Shown here one piece after another: positions 8,776 through 17,732 of a DNA stretch of 64,000 bases. A program made the position numbers and the translations under genes. Position 1 is the stretch's first letter. Each line of letters opens with the position of its first letter. The stretch covers positions 372,001-436,000 of the forward strand of contig DASXUN010000021.1 of the NCBI GenBank assembly GCA_036504815.1. Reading direction: 5' to 3'. Under the pieces are notes generated by a model. That model was not told where the DNA came from. It ran no database searches and was given only the letters and a program-made list of their open reading frames with translations. Source of the stretch: Gemmatimonadaceae bacterium. Its GTDB lineage: Bacteria; Gemmatimonadota; Gemmatimonadetes; Gemmatimonadales; Gemmatimonadaceae.

Positions 8776-8973
8776 GTGCCTGACACCACGACCGCCACGA
8801 TCACCGGCGACCTGACGCTCAACGAGATCAGCCTCGCCCAGCCCCGCGCTCTCGAGGTCTTCGAACGCCATGGGCTCGACAGTTGCTGCGGCGGCGCCAA
8901 GACGCTCGCTTTCGTCTGTGAACGGCATGGCCTCGATCTCGAGTCCGTGCTTGCGGAACTGCGCGCGCTGTAA
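8776..8973 (+). CDS. DUF542 (RIC/ScdA N-terminal domain) protein
   Basis: This 65-aa protein consists only of the DUF542 domain that normally forms the N-terminus of the di-iron Fe-S-cluster repair proteins (RIC: YtfE/ScdA). The signature is the HGLDSCCGGAKTL segment with the invariant CCGG. In RIC proteins the di-iron hemerythrin-like domain follows; here it is absent, so this is the stand-alone form. Start is GTG 8776 with TGGAGG 5 nt upstream. An NsrR-like palindrome lies upstream and two membrane proteins follow within 24 and 38 bp, suggesting a nitrosative-stress operon. Role in NO handling or Fe-S repair is inferred from family and context. Confidence 0.85.
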   Translation: MPDTTTATITGDLTLNEISLAQPRALEVFERHGLDSCCGGAKTLAFVCERHGLDLESVLAELRAL

Positions 8974-8997
8974 CGTCACGTCTACCCGGCTCTGCCC

Positions 8998-9444
8998 ATG
9001 GATTGGTTCGTCCGCTATTTCATCAAGAGCGCCCTCGTCTATCTGGGCCTCGGCATCTGCTTCGGTATCTGGATGGGCTATTCGCCGAACGCCGTCATCT
9101 ACCGTCCGGCGCACGCCCACCTGAACCTGCTCGGCTTCGTGTCGATGCTCATCTTCGGCGTGGCGTACCATGTGATCCCCCGGTTCACGGGCCATCCATT
9201 GCACAGCCGCCGGCTGGCCGAAGTGCACTGGTGGGCATCGAACACCGGGCTGGTGACGCTGGTGCTCGGTTTCATCTTCCTCCCGTGGAGACCGGAGGCG
9301 CGCCTGGCGATCGAAGCGGGGGCGGTGCTGGCGGCGGCGGGAGCGTTTGCCTTCATCTACAACCTGTGGCGAACGCTCGACGGCACGGGGCCAAAGCCGC
9401 GCATGGACAACGGGCAGGCACGCCGGCTGCCGATGTCGGGCTAG
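8998..9444 (+). CDS. Short heme-copper-oxidase subunit I-like membrane protein
   Basis: This 148-aa protein has about four membrane segments. The stretch RPAHAHLNLLGFVSMLIFGV followed by AYHVIPRFTG resembles the second and third helices of cbb3-type oxidase subunit I (CcoN) and NorB, including the His-x-His heme-ligand motif. It is far shorter than a real subunit I (about 450-500 aa) and lacks the Cu-B ligands, so it is not a complete oxidase. It sits 24 bp after the DUF542 gene and before a second protein of similar design. A heme-binding role in NO stress is plausible but unproven. Confidence 0.7.
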   Translation: MDWFVRYFIKSALVYLGLGICFGIWMGYSPNAVIYRPAHAHLNLLGFVSMLIFGVAYHVIPRFTGHPLHSRRLAEVHWWASNTGLVTLVLGFIFLPWRPEARLAIEAGAVLAAAGAFAFIYNLWRTLDGTGPKPRMDNGQARRLPMSG

Positions 9445-9482
9445 TCGCTGGCGCCGGCGCGCGGGCTCACTAGGATAGACGC

Positions 9483-9938
9483 ATGCATTCCCTCGCGCGC
9501 CGCTATCTGAAGACGGCCATCGTCTTTCTCGTCGTCGGGTTGATGCTCGGCGTCTGGCTCCTGCTGCGCCGCGAGTTGGGCGGTGCCGCCATCTCGGCGC
9601 GCGAACTCAGCGCGCACACGCACGCTCTGCTCGTCGGTTTCGTGATGATGATGATTGCCGGCGTCGCGCTCTGGCTCTTCCCGCGGCCGACGGCGGAAGA
9701 CCGGCGATACCAGCCCAGGCTTGCCGAAACGGCGTGGTGGTGCATCGCCCCGGGGACCGCGCTGCGCATCAGCGCGGAGGTGCTGGCCGGATTCGATCCC
9801 GGCCCGGGCCTGCGGCTCGTCATCGTCCTTGGCGGCCTGTTGCAGGCGGTGGGGCTGGGGCTGGTTTTCTGGACGCTCTTTCCGCGCATTCGCGCCGCCG
9901 GGAGTGCGCAGCGCGAGGCGAAGGGCGAGCGCTTCTAG
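9483..9938 (+). CDS. Second short heme-copper-oxidase-like membrane protein
   Basis: This 151-aa protein is laid out like the previous one: an N-terminal helix, then a helix starting ELSAHTHALLVGFVMMMIAG with a His-x-His pair, ALWLFPRP, and two further hydrophobic helices. It appears to be a diverged paralogue of the preceding gene; the pair might form a heterodimer that holds heme between them. It is too short to be a terminal oxidase. It ends 4 bp before the stop of the convergent OsmC gene. Function is inferred only from motif resemblance and from the upstream DUF542 gene and operator. Confidence 0.6.
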   Translation: MHSLARRYLKTAIVFLVVGLMLGVWLLLRRELGGAAISARELSAHTHALLVGFVMMMIAGVALWLFPRPTAEDRRYQPRLAETAWWCIAPGTALRISAEVLAGFDPGPGLRLVIVLGGLLQAVGLGLVFWTLFPRIRAAGSAQREAKGERF

Positions 9939-9941
9939 GGC

Positions 9942-10382
9942 CTACGCCGGCTGGGGATCGACGCTCACGTCAATCTCGATCCCCTCGCGAATGGCGGCGC
10001 TCACCACGCAGAAGTCCTCGAAGATCTCGAGGCAGCGCACCATGCGCTGTTGCTGGTCGACCGGCACCGAAGGCGCGAGACGCACCGCCACCTTCTTCAC
10101 GCGCAGTCGCCCCCGTTCATTGCGCCCGTTCGTGACATGCACCTCGGTGCGCATGGCCGGCACCTCCACGTGCGACTTCCGCAGGCAGAAGAGCAGGCTG
10201 GCGCCCAGGCAGCCGGCGATGCCCGCGGCGAGCAGTCGCGAGGGATCAGGACCTTCATCGTGGCCGAGCGGGGATGTCTCGTCGATGGTCATCGGCGGAA
10301 TGCCGCTGTCGCCGAAGTCGACCGTGAAGGCGTAGTTGTCCTTGAGCGTGAGCGAGAACGACACCGGGGAATCTTCGGACAT
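9942..10382 (-). CDS. OsmC family peroxiredoxin-like protein
   Basis: Starting at ATG 10382 (MSEDSPVSFSLTL) this is a 146-aa OsmC-like protein. The two characteristic cysteine regions are visible: AAGIAGCLGASLLFCLRKS in the central helix and FEDFCVVSAAIREG near the C-terminus. OsmC/Ohr proteins reduce organic hydroperoxides with these cysteines; in some subfamilies a different function applies, so substrate is uncertain. A GTG 12 nt upstream (10394) is an alternative start. The gene follows the DUF4010 membrane protein by 24 bp on the same strand and may be co-transcribed with it. Confidence 0.85.
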   Translation of the reverse strand: MSEDSPVSFSLTLKDNYAFTVDFGDSGIPPMTIDETSPLGHDEGPDPSRLLAAGIAGCLGASLLFCLRKSHVEVPAMRTEVHVTNGRNERGRLRVKKVAVRLAPSVPVDQQQRMVRCLEIFEDFCVVSAAIREGIEIDVSVDPQPA

Positions 10383-10406
10383 GGGAGGCGCCACCAGGCA
10401 GGCAGG

Positions 10407-11684
10407 TCAGGGAAGCAGCACGAGCGTCGCCGCCAGTGCCACGAACATCAGCGAGAGCGCCGCGGCGACGCGCAGCCGGAACGTCCCGCGGCCGACGATA
10501 CCAGCGATGATACCCTTGGCGAGCGTATTGGATGCGACGGCCACCGCGATGGCACGTGCCGCGGTGGTGCTGGTGTCGGCCCCGCCCAGGCGTGTCATTG
10601 CCACCGAGATGGCGTCGACGTCGGTCACGCCGAAGAGCGCGGCGGTGGAGTAGATGCCCGTCTCGCCGAAGGTGCTGCGCACGAAGGCCATGAAGAGCAG
10701 CACCACCTGGAAGGCCAGCGCCATCTGCAGCGCGGCCGTGAGGTTGAGCGGACTGCGCGGAGATTCCTCGGCCGCGGACTGCGACGTGACCGGGGTGCGG
10801 GCGGCCCACCACGAACAGACAACGCCAACGACGAATGGCGCGGCGAGGTAGGGCAGGGCCGCGATTCCGACGGAGGCGTTCAGGAGCAGCACCACGATGA
10901 TCACGCGCGGAAAGAGCACCGTGGAGGCGCCGATCACGCCGGCCGCATAGGCGGGGCGCAGCGCCTCCTCGTCGCGGCTGCTGCGCGCGAATCCCCATGT
11001 GACGGCGGTGGACGACACGAGCCCGCCCAGCGCGCCCGTCACGGCATATCCGCGCTCGCGGCCCACGACGCGCCGTGCGAGGTGACCGATGAAGTTGAGT
11101 CCCGAGATGACCAGCACGAGCATCCACGTGGCGCGTGGCGTGACCTCGCCGACCGGTGTCGCAATCGTGGTGGGAAGCACGGGAAGCACCACGAGCGCGA
11201 GCACGGCGAAATGCAAGGCGGCCCGCATCTCCACCGGATCAAGGTGGTCCACCCATCCGTGCAGCCGATGCTTCTCGGCCAGCGCGAGGACGACCAGCGC
11301 TCCGATGCCTGCGGCGAACCGCAGCGCGCCGGTGCCCGCCATCACGCCAAGGGCGAGCACAACGAGCGCGGCGGTCTCGGTGGTGCCGTCCACGGCGTGC
11401 TCGGTGTCCTTCTGGGCCGTCACGACGTAGGCGCCGACGGCCAGCAGGGCCCCGGCGGCCACGAGGGCGACGCCGATGAGTGCGGCATCGTGGGCCACGA
11501 AAAGTCCGCCCAACCCGCCGAGCAGGCCGATGAGCAGGAAGGTGCGAATGCCGGCAAAGTCCTGGTCGGGCCCGATGGCATGTCCGGACCGCTGCCGTTC
11601 AATGCCGACGGCCAACCCCACGAGTCCGGCCACCGCCAGCCGGGTGGCGGTGTCGAGTGTCTCGGGAAAGACGGGCAAGGACAT
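10407..11684 (-). CDS. MgtC/SapB-DUF4010 membrane protein
   Basis: This 425-aa polytopic membrane protein has an N-terminal MgtC/SapB-like module (GLVGLAVGIERQRSG, then FAGIRTFLLIGLLGGLGGL) and a C-terminal DUF4010 domain (GALGGLVSSTAVTWGFARSS, FGVTDVDAISVAMTRLGG). This two-domain arrangement is widespread and usually annotated as an MgtC family or DUF4010 protein. Transport or Mg-related function is not established. About 12 hydrophobic segments are visible. ATG 11684 is well placed. The downstream OsmC gene follows within 25 bp. Confidence 0.85.
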   Translation of the reverse strand: MSLPVFPETLDTATRLAVAGLVGLAVGIERQRSGHAIGPDQDFAGIRTFLLIGLLGGLGGLFVAHDAALIGVALVAAGALLAVGAYVVTAQKDTEHAVDGTTETAALVVLALGVMAGTGALRFAAGIGALVVLALAEKHRLHGWVDHLDPVEMRAALHFAVLALVVLPVLPTTIATPVGEVTPRATWMLVLVISGLNFIGHLARRVVGRERGYAVTGALGGLVSSTAVTWGFARSSRDEEALRPAYAAGVIGASTVLFPRVIIVVLLLNASVGIAALPYLAAPFVVGVVCSWWAARTPVTSQSAAEESPRSPLNLTAALQMALAFQVVLLFMAFVRSTFGETGIYSTAALFGVTDVDAISVAMTRLGGADTSTTAARAIAVAVASNTLAKGIIAGIVGRGTFRLRVAAALSLMFVALAATLVLLP

Positions 11685-11725
11685 GTGAGTGACCGGCCGG
11701 CAGCCCTGAGGGGCCGCCGCCGGGA

Positions 11726-12301
11726 CTAGCCGCCGACCTTCTTGCGCACGAGTTCCGCGATTTCCTTCTCCAGCGCGCCGCTCGAATGGCAGGCGACCGA
11801 CGCGTCGCGCGAGAAGTTCGGCGACTTGCCGGTGGCATCGATGCGCGTGATGAGGTTGAGCCCGCCCTTGGGGTTCGTCGTGAGCGTGCTCGAGATCGAC
11901 ATCATGATGTCGTACGTCTCGGCATTCGGGATGCCCTGCGCGTTGCCGCAGTCAAGAATCTGCTGCATCGGCAGGCGGCCGATGCGACGGCGCACCTTGT
12001 AGGCGTCGTTGCCGATCAGGTGCTGCCCGTCCACCAGCGTTCCGATCGGAATCTTCAGTTCCCCGTACGTGACGTTGAGCGCCGTCCAGGCCGCGTCCAT
12101 GGAGCCCACGATCAACTGCGTGTAGCCCGCATTCACGTCGACGGTGTTGATGTTGATGTTCGAGGTCGGCGTGACGACGCGCTGGGTGATGGGGGTGATG
12201 GTCGTGGGGGTTGGATTCGCCGCGGTTCCGCCTTTGGAGCCGGCGCATCCGGCGGCGGATAGCGCAACAAGCACGACGACGAGCAGGGCGGCCTTGGTCA
12301 C
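11726..12301 (-). CDS. Hypothetical lipoprotein (191 aa)
   Basis: The start is GTG 12301, with GGAG 6 nt upstream, giving VTKAALLVVVLVALSAAGCAG, a lipoprotein signal with the lipobox Cys at AAGC. After a Thr/Pro-rich linker there is a compact domain containing IPIGTLVDGQHLIGNDAYKV, a Cys pair (ILDCGNAQG and VACHSSG) that could form a disulfide, and GGLNLITRIDATG. I do not recognise a named family, although small lipoproteins of this layout occur in Gemmatimonadota. The upstream extension of the frame is not coding. It is separated by 70 bp from the CarboxypepD_reg gene upstream on the same strand. Confidence 0.7.
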   Translation of the reverse strand: MTKAALLVVVLVALSAAGCAGSKGGTAANPTPTTITPITQRVVTPTSNININTVDVNAGYTQLIVGSMDAAWTALNVTYGELKIPIGTLVDGQHLIGNDAYKVRRRIGRLPMQQILDCGNAQGIPNAETYDIMMSISSTLTTNPKGGLNLITRIDATGKSPNFSRDASVACHSSGALEKEIAELVRKKVGG

Positions 12302-12371
12302 GGAAAACTCCAATCGTTGATGCCTACCATACCATGGGGCCGGAACGGCAGTTCCGGCAACTGGCGCCGCG

Positions 12372-13580
12372 CTACCAGTCGGCGAACGTGGTCCAGAGCA
12401 GGGCGACCGGACAGTCCGCGGTCCGGTATTCGGGCGGCGCGTCCTGCCCGCGAGGATACAGTTCCAGCGCGCGCCACGTCCAGCGTGGCTGGGCGACGAA
12501 GAACTCTCGCGCCACGGGGCGCCCATCGAGCCACCAACGGCAGGTCTGGGCGAGCGGGAGCGTGACCAGCGCTGCGCTGTCACTGGTCAGCGCCGCGCCC
12601 GTGAGAAGTTGGATGCCACTCCGGTCGCCGCGCTGCAGCAAGCGGAGGTAATCGCTGCCGCGCGCGCCGTCATCGTTCGCCGCGAGCATCGGCTGGAGTT
12701 GCACGGTGACGGGCCGATCGCTGCCGACGATGGGGGCCACCCACGGCGCGTATCCGGCGGCACGCACGTCGACCGTCACCGTGCCATTCGGGACATCAGC
12801 AACGGTGAACGCCCCCTCCGCATTCGTCGTGGCGTGCCGCTCGGTCCCTTCCACCGTGACGTATGCACCCGGCACGGGCCGCCCCTCGGCGTCGCGCACC
12901 GTCCCCCACAGCGATTCCACGCCCGAGGAGAGCACCAGGTCACTCGCCGCAAGGCCGCGCGGTCCCATCCTGATGAATGCCGACGCCGTGTGCGCCGAGT
13001 CGCGCGCATAGGCATGGAACCAGGCGTCGCGCGGGATACCGCACGCAATCCAGACCTGCCGCGATTCCTCGGGGAGGGTCCGCACGGTGCCGGGACGCGC
13101 CGATTCGCCCGACATGCTGCCGAGCATCCAACTGACCGACACATTGACCCTGCGCCGCGTCCCGTCGGCCGCGCGCACATTGCCGAACGCCACGGTTGGC
13201 GAGAGGCTGTCAGGCGTCTCGCCGCACAGCCGGCGACGAATCGGATCGAACGCCGGCGTTCCCAGTGCCACGAAGGCGCTCGCGCCCGCAAATACGCGCA
13301 CGGTGAGCGTGGAGCCGAGGACGCCCACGGAATCGAGCGCGGGATGGCTAAAGATCACCGCCCACTCACCGGGCGGCACGCTGTCGATCACGAACCGCCC
13401 GGCGCTGTCGGTGGTCACGCCCCGGCCAAGCTTGGGGAGCTGCACCACGGCGCCGGGGAGGACATCGCCCAGCAGCGAATCAACCACGACGCCCCGCACG
13501 CGCCCGGTGCGCCCCTGCGCCGGCAGCAGCGACGCGGAGCAGGTGACCGCAAGCAAGATGACGGAAAGAAACGTCCGCAC
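12372..13580 (-). CDS. Exported CarboxypepD_reg-domain protein
   Basis: This 402-aa protein has a signal peptide (MRTFLSVILLAVTCSASLLPAQG) and two carboxypeptidase-regulatory-like beta-sandwich domains. The first is RVRGVVVDSLLGDVLPGAVVQLP with TDSAGRFVIDSVPPGEW; the second is LWGTVRDAEGRPVPGAYVTVEG with TNAEGAFTVADVPNG. Such domains are structural and common in surface or periplasmic proteins and TonB receptors of this phylum. The region between and after the domains has several Cys but no enzymatic motif I recognise. It is transcribed divergently from the O-antigen-ligase-like gene. Confidence 0.8.
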   Translation of the reverse strand: MRTFLSVILLAVTCSASLLPAQGRTGRVRGVVVDSLLGDVLPGAVVQLPKLGRGVTTDSAGRFVIDSVPPGEWAVIFSHPALDSVGVLGSTLTVRVFAGASAFVALGTPAFDPIRRRLCGETPDSLSPTVAFGNVRAADGTRRRVNVSVSWMLGSMSGESARPGTVRTLPEESRQVWIACGIPRDAWFHAYARDSAHTASAFIRMGPRGLAASDLVLSSGVESLWGTVRDAEGRPVPGAYVTVEGTERHATTNAEGAFTVADVPNGTVTVDVRAAGYAPWVAPIVGSDRPVTVQLQPMLAANDDGARGSDYLRLLQRGDRSGIQLLTGAALTSDSAALVTLPLAQTCRWWLDGRPVAREFFVAQPRWTWRALELYPRGQDAPPEYRTADCPVALLWTTFADW

Positions 13581-13683
13581 AGGATGGCGCTGGAGTGAGA
13601 TGCGGAACGTCTCCCCTCTGCCGTTTCACCGCAAGTGCCGCGAGCCCTTTCGGCGACAGAGGGAGTCCGTTAGCTCTTACGGC

Positions 13684-15291
13684 GTGCAATCCGCCGCCGC
13701 CCTTCGTCGAACGAGCCTGGCCAGCGCCTGGACCCTCGTGGTATTGGCGGGCGTCGCCGTGCTCGTGGCGCTGCCGTACCGGTCGTTCGACCTCGACCGG
13801 TTCTTCGTGCCCAAGGAGATGGCCCTGCACGTCGGTGCGGCGCTGACGCTGACGCTGGTGGTTGCGAGCGGCATTGCGCTGCCGCGCACGCGCACCGACC
13901 GCAACCTCATCGTCTTTCTCGCCCTCTCGGCGGTATCCGCGCTCCTCGCGGTCAACGGCTGGCTGGCGTTGCGCGCGCTGTCGATCAGCGTAAGCGCGGC
14001 CTTCGTCTGGTGGGCGGCGCGCGCCACGGCGGTCCACGGCGGCCGCGAGGTGCTCATTCGCGGTCTCGCGACCGCGACGGTACTCGGTGCGGCCACGGCG
14101 CTGGCGCAGGCGTATGGGGTGTCGAGCGAGCTCGCCTCGATGAGCCGGGCGCCGGGCGGCACATTCGGCAATCGCAACTTCATGGCGCACGTGGCGGCAG
14201 CGGGCGTGCCGCTGCTGGGGTATCTGGCGCTGACGGCGCGCGGATTTCCCGGCGCGCTGCTGGCCGCGGTGGGACTCGGGATCAATGCGGCGGCGTTGGT
14301 GCTTTCGCGGACGCGGGCCGCCTGGCTGGCGCTGGTGGTCTGTGCGATGATCGTCGTGCTCGCGTGGCTGTGGCGGCGTGGCACGCTCTGGCGTGATGCG
14401 GCGGCTCGGCGCGGGCTCATTCTCATCATCGCCGGGGTGGTCGTCGGCGGCGCCGGGGCGGTCGTTCTTCCCAATTCCCTCGACTGGCGCAGTGACAATC
14501 CGTATCTCGAATCGGCCAAGGGGATGGTCAACTACCGCGAGGGAAGCGGCCGTGGGCGCCTCAGGCAGTACGTGAACTCGGTGACGCTGTCGCTGCAGCA
14601 CCCGACGCTTGGCGTGGGACCGGGGAACTGGGCGGTCGAATATCCCGGCGTCGCGCCGCCCAATGATCCGTCGTTGAACCAGGAGACGGGCATGACGGCC
14701 AATCCGTGGCCGTCGAGCGACTGGATGGCGATGCTGTCGGAGCGCGGGATTCCCGCTTTCGTAGTGTGGGCCATGCTGCTCGCCGGACTGGCCATCAGCG
14801 GACTCATCGGGTGGGGACGGCTCGACTTGCCGCTCGACGAACGATTGCGAGCCGTTACGGCGACCGCCGTGGTGGCCGTCGTCGCCGTCGAAGGCGCCTT
14901 CGACGCCGTGCTCTTGCTGGCGACTCCCACCCTGATCTTCTGGGCGACGATGGGCGCGCTGATTCCACCTGTCCCGGTGGAACAGCTGCCCGCCCCTCTG
15001 GGGCGAGGACGCCGCATCCTGCTCGCCATCTCGGCGCTCCTGCTGGGACTGATGGCCGCGGAATACAGCGCGCTCAAGATCGCATCGATGGCGGCGTATA
15101 GCTCAGGCCAGATGGGGCGGGCGGTTTCGCTCGATCCAGGGTCATTCCGAGCCCGCCTGCGCTATGCGCAACTCATGATGGCACGCACCAGCCGCACGCG
15201 CGGCTGCGTCGAGGCCAAGGCGGCGCTGGAGCTCTTTCCGCGCTCACCCGACGCGCGGCGTCTTGCCGCCGGGTGCAAGAACGGGCGCTAG
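13684..15291 (+). CDS. O-antigen ligase-like (Wzy/WaaL) membrane protein
   Basis: From GTG 13684 this is a 535-aa polytopic membrane protein with about 12 hydrophobic helices. A large periplasmic loop after ALVLSRTRAAWLALVV contains GSGRGRLRQYVNSVTLSLQHPTLGVGPGNW, the conserved Wzy_C segment of O-antigen ligases and polymerases. The C-terminal part after the last helix (AVSLDPGSFRARLRYAQLMM) looks TPR-like, as in many WaaL-family proteins. ATG 13600 is an alternative start, but its extra 28 residues are not membrane-like. It probably transfers or polymerises a surface glycan; no glycan cluster surrounds it, so the substrate is unknown. Confidence 0.8.
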   Translation: MQSAAALRRTSLASAWTLVVLAGVAVLVALPYRSFDLDRFFVPKEMALHVGAALTLTLVVASGIALPRTRTDRNLIVFLALSAVSALLAVNGWLALRALSISVSAAFVWWAARATAVHGGREVLIRGLATATVLGAATALAQAYGVSSELASMSRAPGGTFGNRNFMAHVAAAGVPLLGYLALTARGFPGALLAAVGLGINAAALVLSRTRAAWLALVVCAMIVVLAWLWRRGTLWRDAAARRGLILIIAGVVVGGAGAVVLPNSLDWRSDNPYLESAKGMVNYREGSGRGRLRQYVNSVTLSLQHPTLGVGPGNWAVEYPGVAPPNDPSLNQETGMTANPWPSSDWMAMLSERGIPAFVVWAMLLAGLAISGLIGWGRLDLPLDERLRAVTATAVVAVVAVEGAFDAVLLLATPTLIFWATMGALIPPVPVEQLPAPLGRGRRILLAISALLLGLMAAEYSALKIASMAAYSSGQMGRAVSLDPGSFRARLRYAQLMMARTSRTRGCVEAKAALELFPRSPDARRLAAGCKNGR

Positions 15292-15358
15292 CCGGCACGC
15301 CGCCACCATCGCGGCGAGCGCCGCCACGCTCAGTGAGCGACGCAGTCGCTCGGCTCGT

Positions 15359-16549
15359 TCACGACGTCTTGAGGCGATAGGCGGCGCCGAGGATGGCGCC
15401 CAGCACGGCATCGAGGTGCGCGTCCTCGGAGACCGTTCCTTGCGCCGTGCGCGGCGAGCCGCCGCCTCGTCCGCCAACCGGCTGCAAGGCCTCCTTGAGC
15501 AGCGCGCCCGCGTTGGCATCGACATCGGCCGACACCGCCACGGCAAGCGTGCGCGATGTACCCACTGCGCCGGCGGCAATTGTAGCCGGGAGCGCAGCAC
15601 ACGCGGCTGCCCAGGCCCGCAGCTCATCGGCGGACATGCCGTCGGCGGCGCGAAGGCGGCAAATGCCGTCGGCTCCGGGTGCCGTGGCCGCCCACTGCGC
15701 GCGCGCGCGATACCCGGCCACCTCCTCGATGAGCTTGCGGTTCACCGACGCGAGCGACTTGGCGTCCTCCACGCGCGCCTGCACGATCGCCGGCACTTCA
15801 TCGATGCCCGCTGACAGACGTTCGGCGATGCCGCTGAGCACATCGTAGTCGGCGCGTGCGCGGCGCGTGGCGCGGGCGCCGCAGACAAACTCGAGGCGCA
15901 CGTTGTCGCGGATCTTCTCGACCCGGCGGAGCAGGATGGCGCCGATTTCACCGGTGGCGCGCAGGTGCGTGCCGCCGCAGGCACTCACGTCGTGGCCTTC
16001 GATGGTGACGATGCGCAGGGTTCCAGTGCGGGCCGAAGGGCGGCGCAGGCGCGGCGCCACCGCCGCGGCATCCTCGAACGTCACCGTCACGGGGCGATTC
16101 TCGGTGATGAGCGCGTTGGCATACTCCTCGAGGCGCCGAAGCTGCTTGGGTGAGACGGACGAGGCGCCGATCTCGAGCGTGGACATGCCGTCACCAAAGT
16201 GCACGCTCACCGTGGGCCAGTCGAAGAGGGCGTCGCACGTTCCCGAAAGCAGGTGCTGCCCCGTGTGCTGCTGCGCGAAGTCCCAGCGTCGCGCCCAGTC
16301 AATCTCGCCATGCACGGCATCCGGACCGTCGTACGGCGCGGCGAGCAGGTGCGCCACGCGTTCGTCCTCATCCACGACATCCACGACGCTCACGCCGCCA
16401 AGCGTTCCCAGGTCGTTCGGCTGGCCGCCGGACGTCGGATAGAACGCCGAGCGGTCGAGATACAGGCGCCGGCCGCCCTCGGCGCGCGCTACGATCGACG
16501 CATCGAACGAACGGAGGTAAGTGTCGGTGTAGTAGAGACGGTTCGTCAT
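15359..16549 (-). CDS. AlaX-type alanyl-tRNA editing protein with DHHA1 tail
   Basis: From ATG 16549 (MTNRLYYTDTYLRSF) this is a 396-aa protein related to the editing half of alanyl-tRNA synthetase. Zn-binding motifs are present: QQHTGQHLLSG (HxxxH) and SACGGTHLRATGEIG (CGGTH). The C-terminal part with GGRGGGSPRTAQG is a DHHA1-like domain. The family hydrolyses mischarged Ser- or Gly-tRNA(Ala). The long form with DHHA1 corresponds to AlaX-L proteins. Upstream extension of the frame runs through an intergenic inverted repeat and is not coding. Confidence 0.88.
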   Translation of the reverse strand: MTNRLYYTDTYLRSFDASIVARAEGGRRLYLDRSAFYPTSGGQPNDLGTLGGVSVVDVVDEDERVAHLLAAPYDGPDAVHGEIDWARRWDFAQQHTGQHLLSGTCDALFDWPTVSVHFGDGMSTLEIGASSVSPKQLRRLEEYANALITENRPVTVTFEDAAAVAPRLRRPSARTGTLRIVTIEGHDVSACGGTHLRATGEIGAILLRRVEKIRDNVRLEFVCGARATRRARADYDVLSGIAERLSAGIDEVPAIVQARVEDAKSLASVNRKLIEEVAGYRARAQWAATAPGADGICRLRAADGMSADELRAWAAACAALPATIAAGAVGTSRTLAVAVSADVDANAGALLKEALQPVGGRGGGSPRTAQGTVSEDAHLDAVLGAILGAAYRLKTS

Positions 16550-16556
16550 GGAAACA

Positions 16557-16645
16557 GTGATGGCAGATGGCGGAGGGCTGATGGCGGATGTTAATGGGTA
16601 TTTGGTCTCTTCATCAGCCATCAGCCGTCCGCCATCGGCCATCAC
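16557..16645. repeat. 34-bp imperfect inverted repeat of GATGGC-type units
   Basis: The left arm (16557-16590) and right arm (16612-16645) are reverse complements at about 31 of 34 positions, with a 21-nt loop. Each arm is built of GATGGCNGATGGCGGA-like units, the same simple repeat seen at 50140-50168. It sits between korB and the AlaX start, and would form a long hairpin in RNA or a cruciform in DNA. Confidence 0.7.
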
Positions 16646-16676
16646 CAAGAGGCCACACCGAAGGTAAGCGTGCACA

Positions 16677-17732
16677 TCATCTGTATCGTTCCATCAGGTG
16701 ATTGAGTGCCGCACTCCCCGGGCACAGCTGCTCGAACGGCAAGTGAGCCAGCGGCGTCGGCACGGTGCGCTGCATGTCGTGCATGCAGCGGCCGGCGTCG
16801 TCGATGAACAGGATGCCGGTGGCCACTTCGCCCTTCCTGATGCACGCCTGCACGTGGCGATACGCCATATCACGGCTGCGCGGATTGTAGCCGGGCGCCG
16901 TCGCGTGCAGCCGCACCTCGCTGCCGTCATGCATGCGAACCACCGTCATCTCCTCGTGCGTCTCGGGGACCTTGATCTCGCGCCGCAGAGGGACGAAGTC
17001 GGTCATCACCGTTTCCACCTCGTGACGGCGCATGTAGGCGTAGCTCTTGGCCGACCCTTCGTGGTCGTTGAACGACACGCACGGCGAGATCACGTCCACG
17101 AGTGCGAACCCGCGGTGCGTCATCGCGGCCTTGAGGATCGGCACCAGCTGGCTCTTGTCGCCCGAGAAGGAGCGCGCCACGAACGTCGCGCCGAGGGTGA
17201 GCGCGAGCAGCACGGGATCAATGGGCGTCTGTTCGTTCACCTCACCCTTGCGCGACATGCTGCCGAGATCGGCCGACGCCGAGAACTGCCCCTTGGTGAG
17301 GCCGTAGACGCCGTTGTTCTCGATCACGTACAGCATGTTCACGTTGCGGCGGATTGCATGCGCGAGCTGGCCGAGTCCGATGTTGAGCGAATCACCATCG
17401 CCGGAAATGCCGATGTACGTCAGCTCACGGTTGGCCGCGTTGGCGCCGGCCGTCACTGACGGCATGCGGCCGTGCACGGCATTGAAGCCGTGCGACTGCT
17501 TCATGAAGTACGCGGTGGTCTTGGACGAGCAGCCGATGCCGCTCATCTTCGCGGCGCGGTGCGGCGGCAGGTCGAGCTCCCAGAACGCCTGCACGAGCGC
17601 GGCCGTCACCGAGTCGTGGCCGCAGCCGGCGCAGAGCGTCGACATGGCCCCTTCGTAATCGGCCTTCGACAGCCCGATCTGGTTCTTCTGCGCGCTCGGG
17701 TGGCGCACCGACGGCTTGCTGATGGAACTCAT
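16677..17732 (-). CDS. korB: 2-oxoacid:ferredoxin oxidoreductase beta subunit
   Basis: This 351-aa subunit binds thiamine diphosphate. The GDGDSLNIG motif (residues 111-119) followed by ENNGVYGLTKG is the ThDP/Mg site, and cysteines in TLCAGCGHD (34 and 37), GIGCSSK (68) and ISPCVSFN fit the [4Fe-4S] ligands of the KorB family. With KorA it forms an OFOR that oxidatively decarboxylates a 2-oxoacid (2-oxoglutarate by family resemblance) to acyl-CoA, passing electrons to ferredoxin. Its start overlaps the alpha-subunit stop by 4 bp, showing translational coupling. Substrate assignment (2-oxoglutarate versus pyruvate) cannot be fixed by eye. Confidence 0.92.
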   Translation of the reverse strand: MSSISKPSVRHPSAQKNQIGLSKADYEGAMSTLCAGCGHDSVTAALVQAFWELDLPPHRAAKMSGIGCSSKTTAYFMKQSHGFNAVHGRMPSVTAGANAANRELTYIGISGDGDSLNIGLGQLAHAIRRNVNMLYVIENNGVYGLTKGQFSASADLGSMSRKGEVNEQTPIDPVLLALTLGATFVARSFSGDKSQLVPILKAAMTHRGFALVDVISPCVSFNDHEGSAKSYAYMRRHEVETVMTDFVPLRREIKVPETHEEMTVVRMHDGSEVRLHATAPGYNPRSRDMAYRHVQACIRKGEVATGILFIDDAGRCMHDMQRTVPTPLAHLPFEQLCPGSAALNHLMERYR

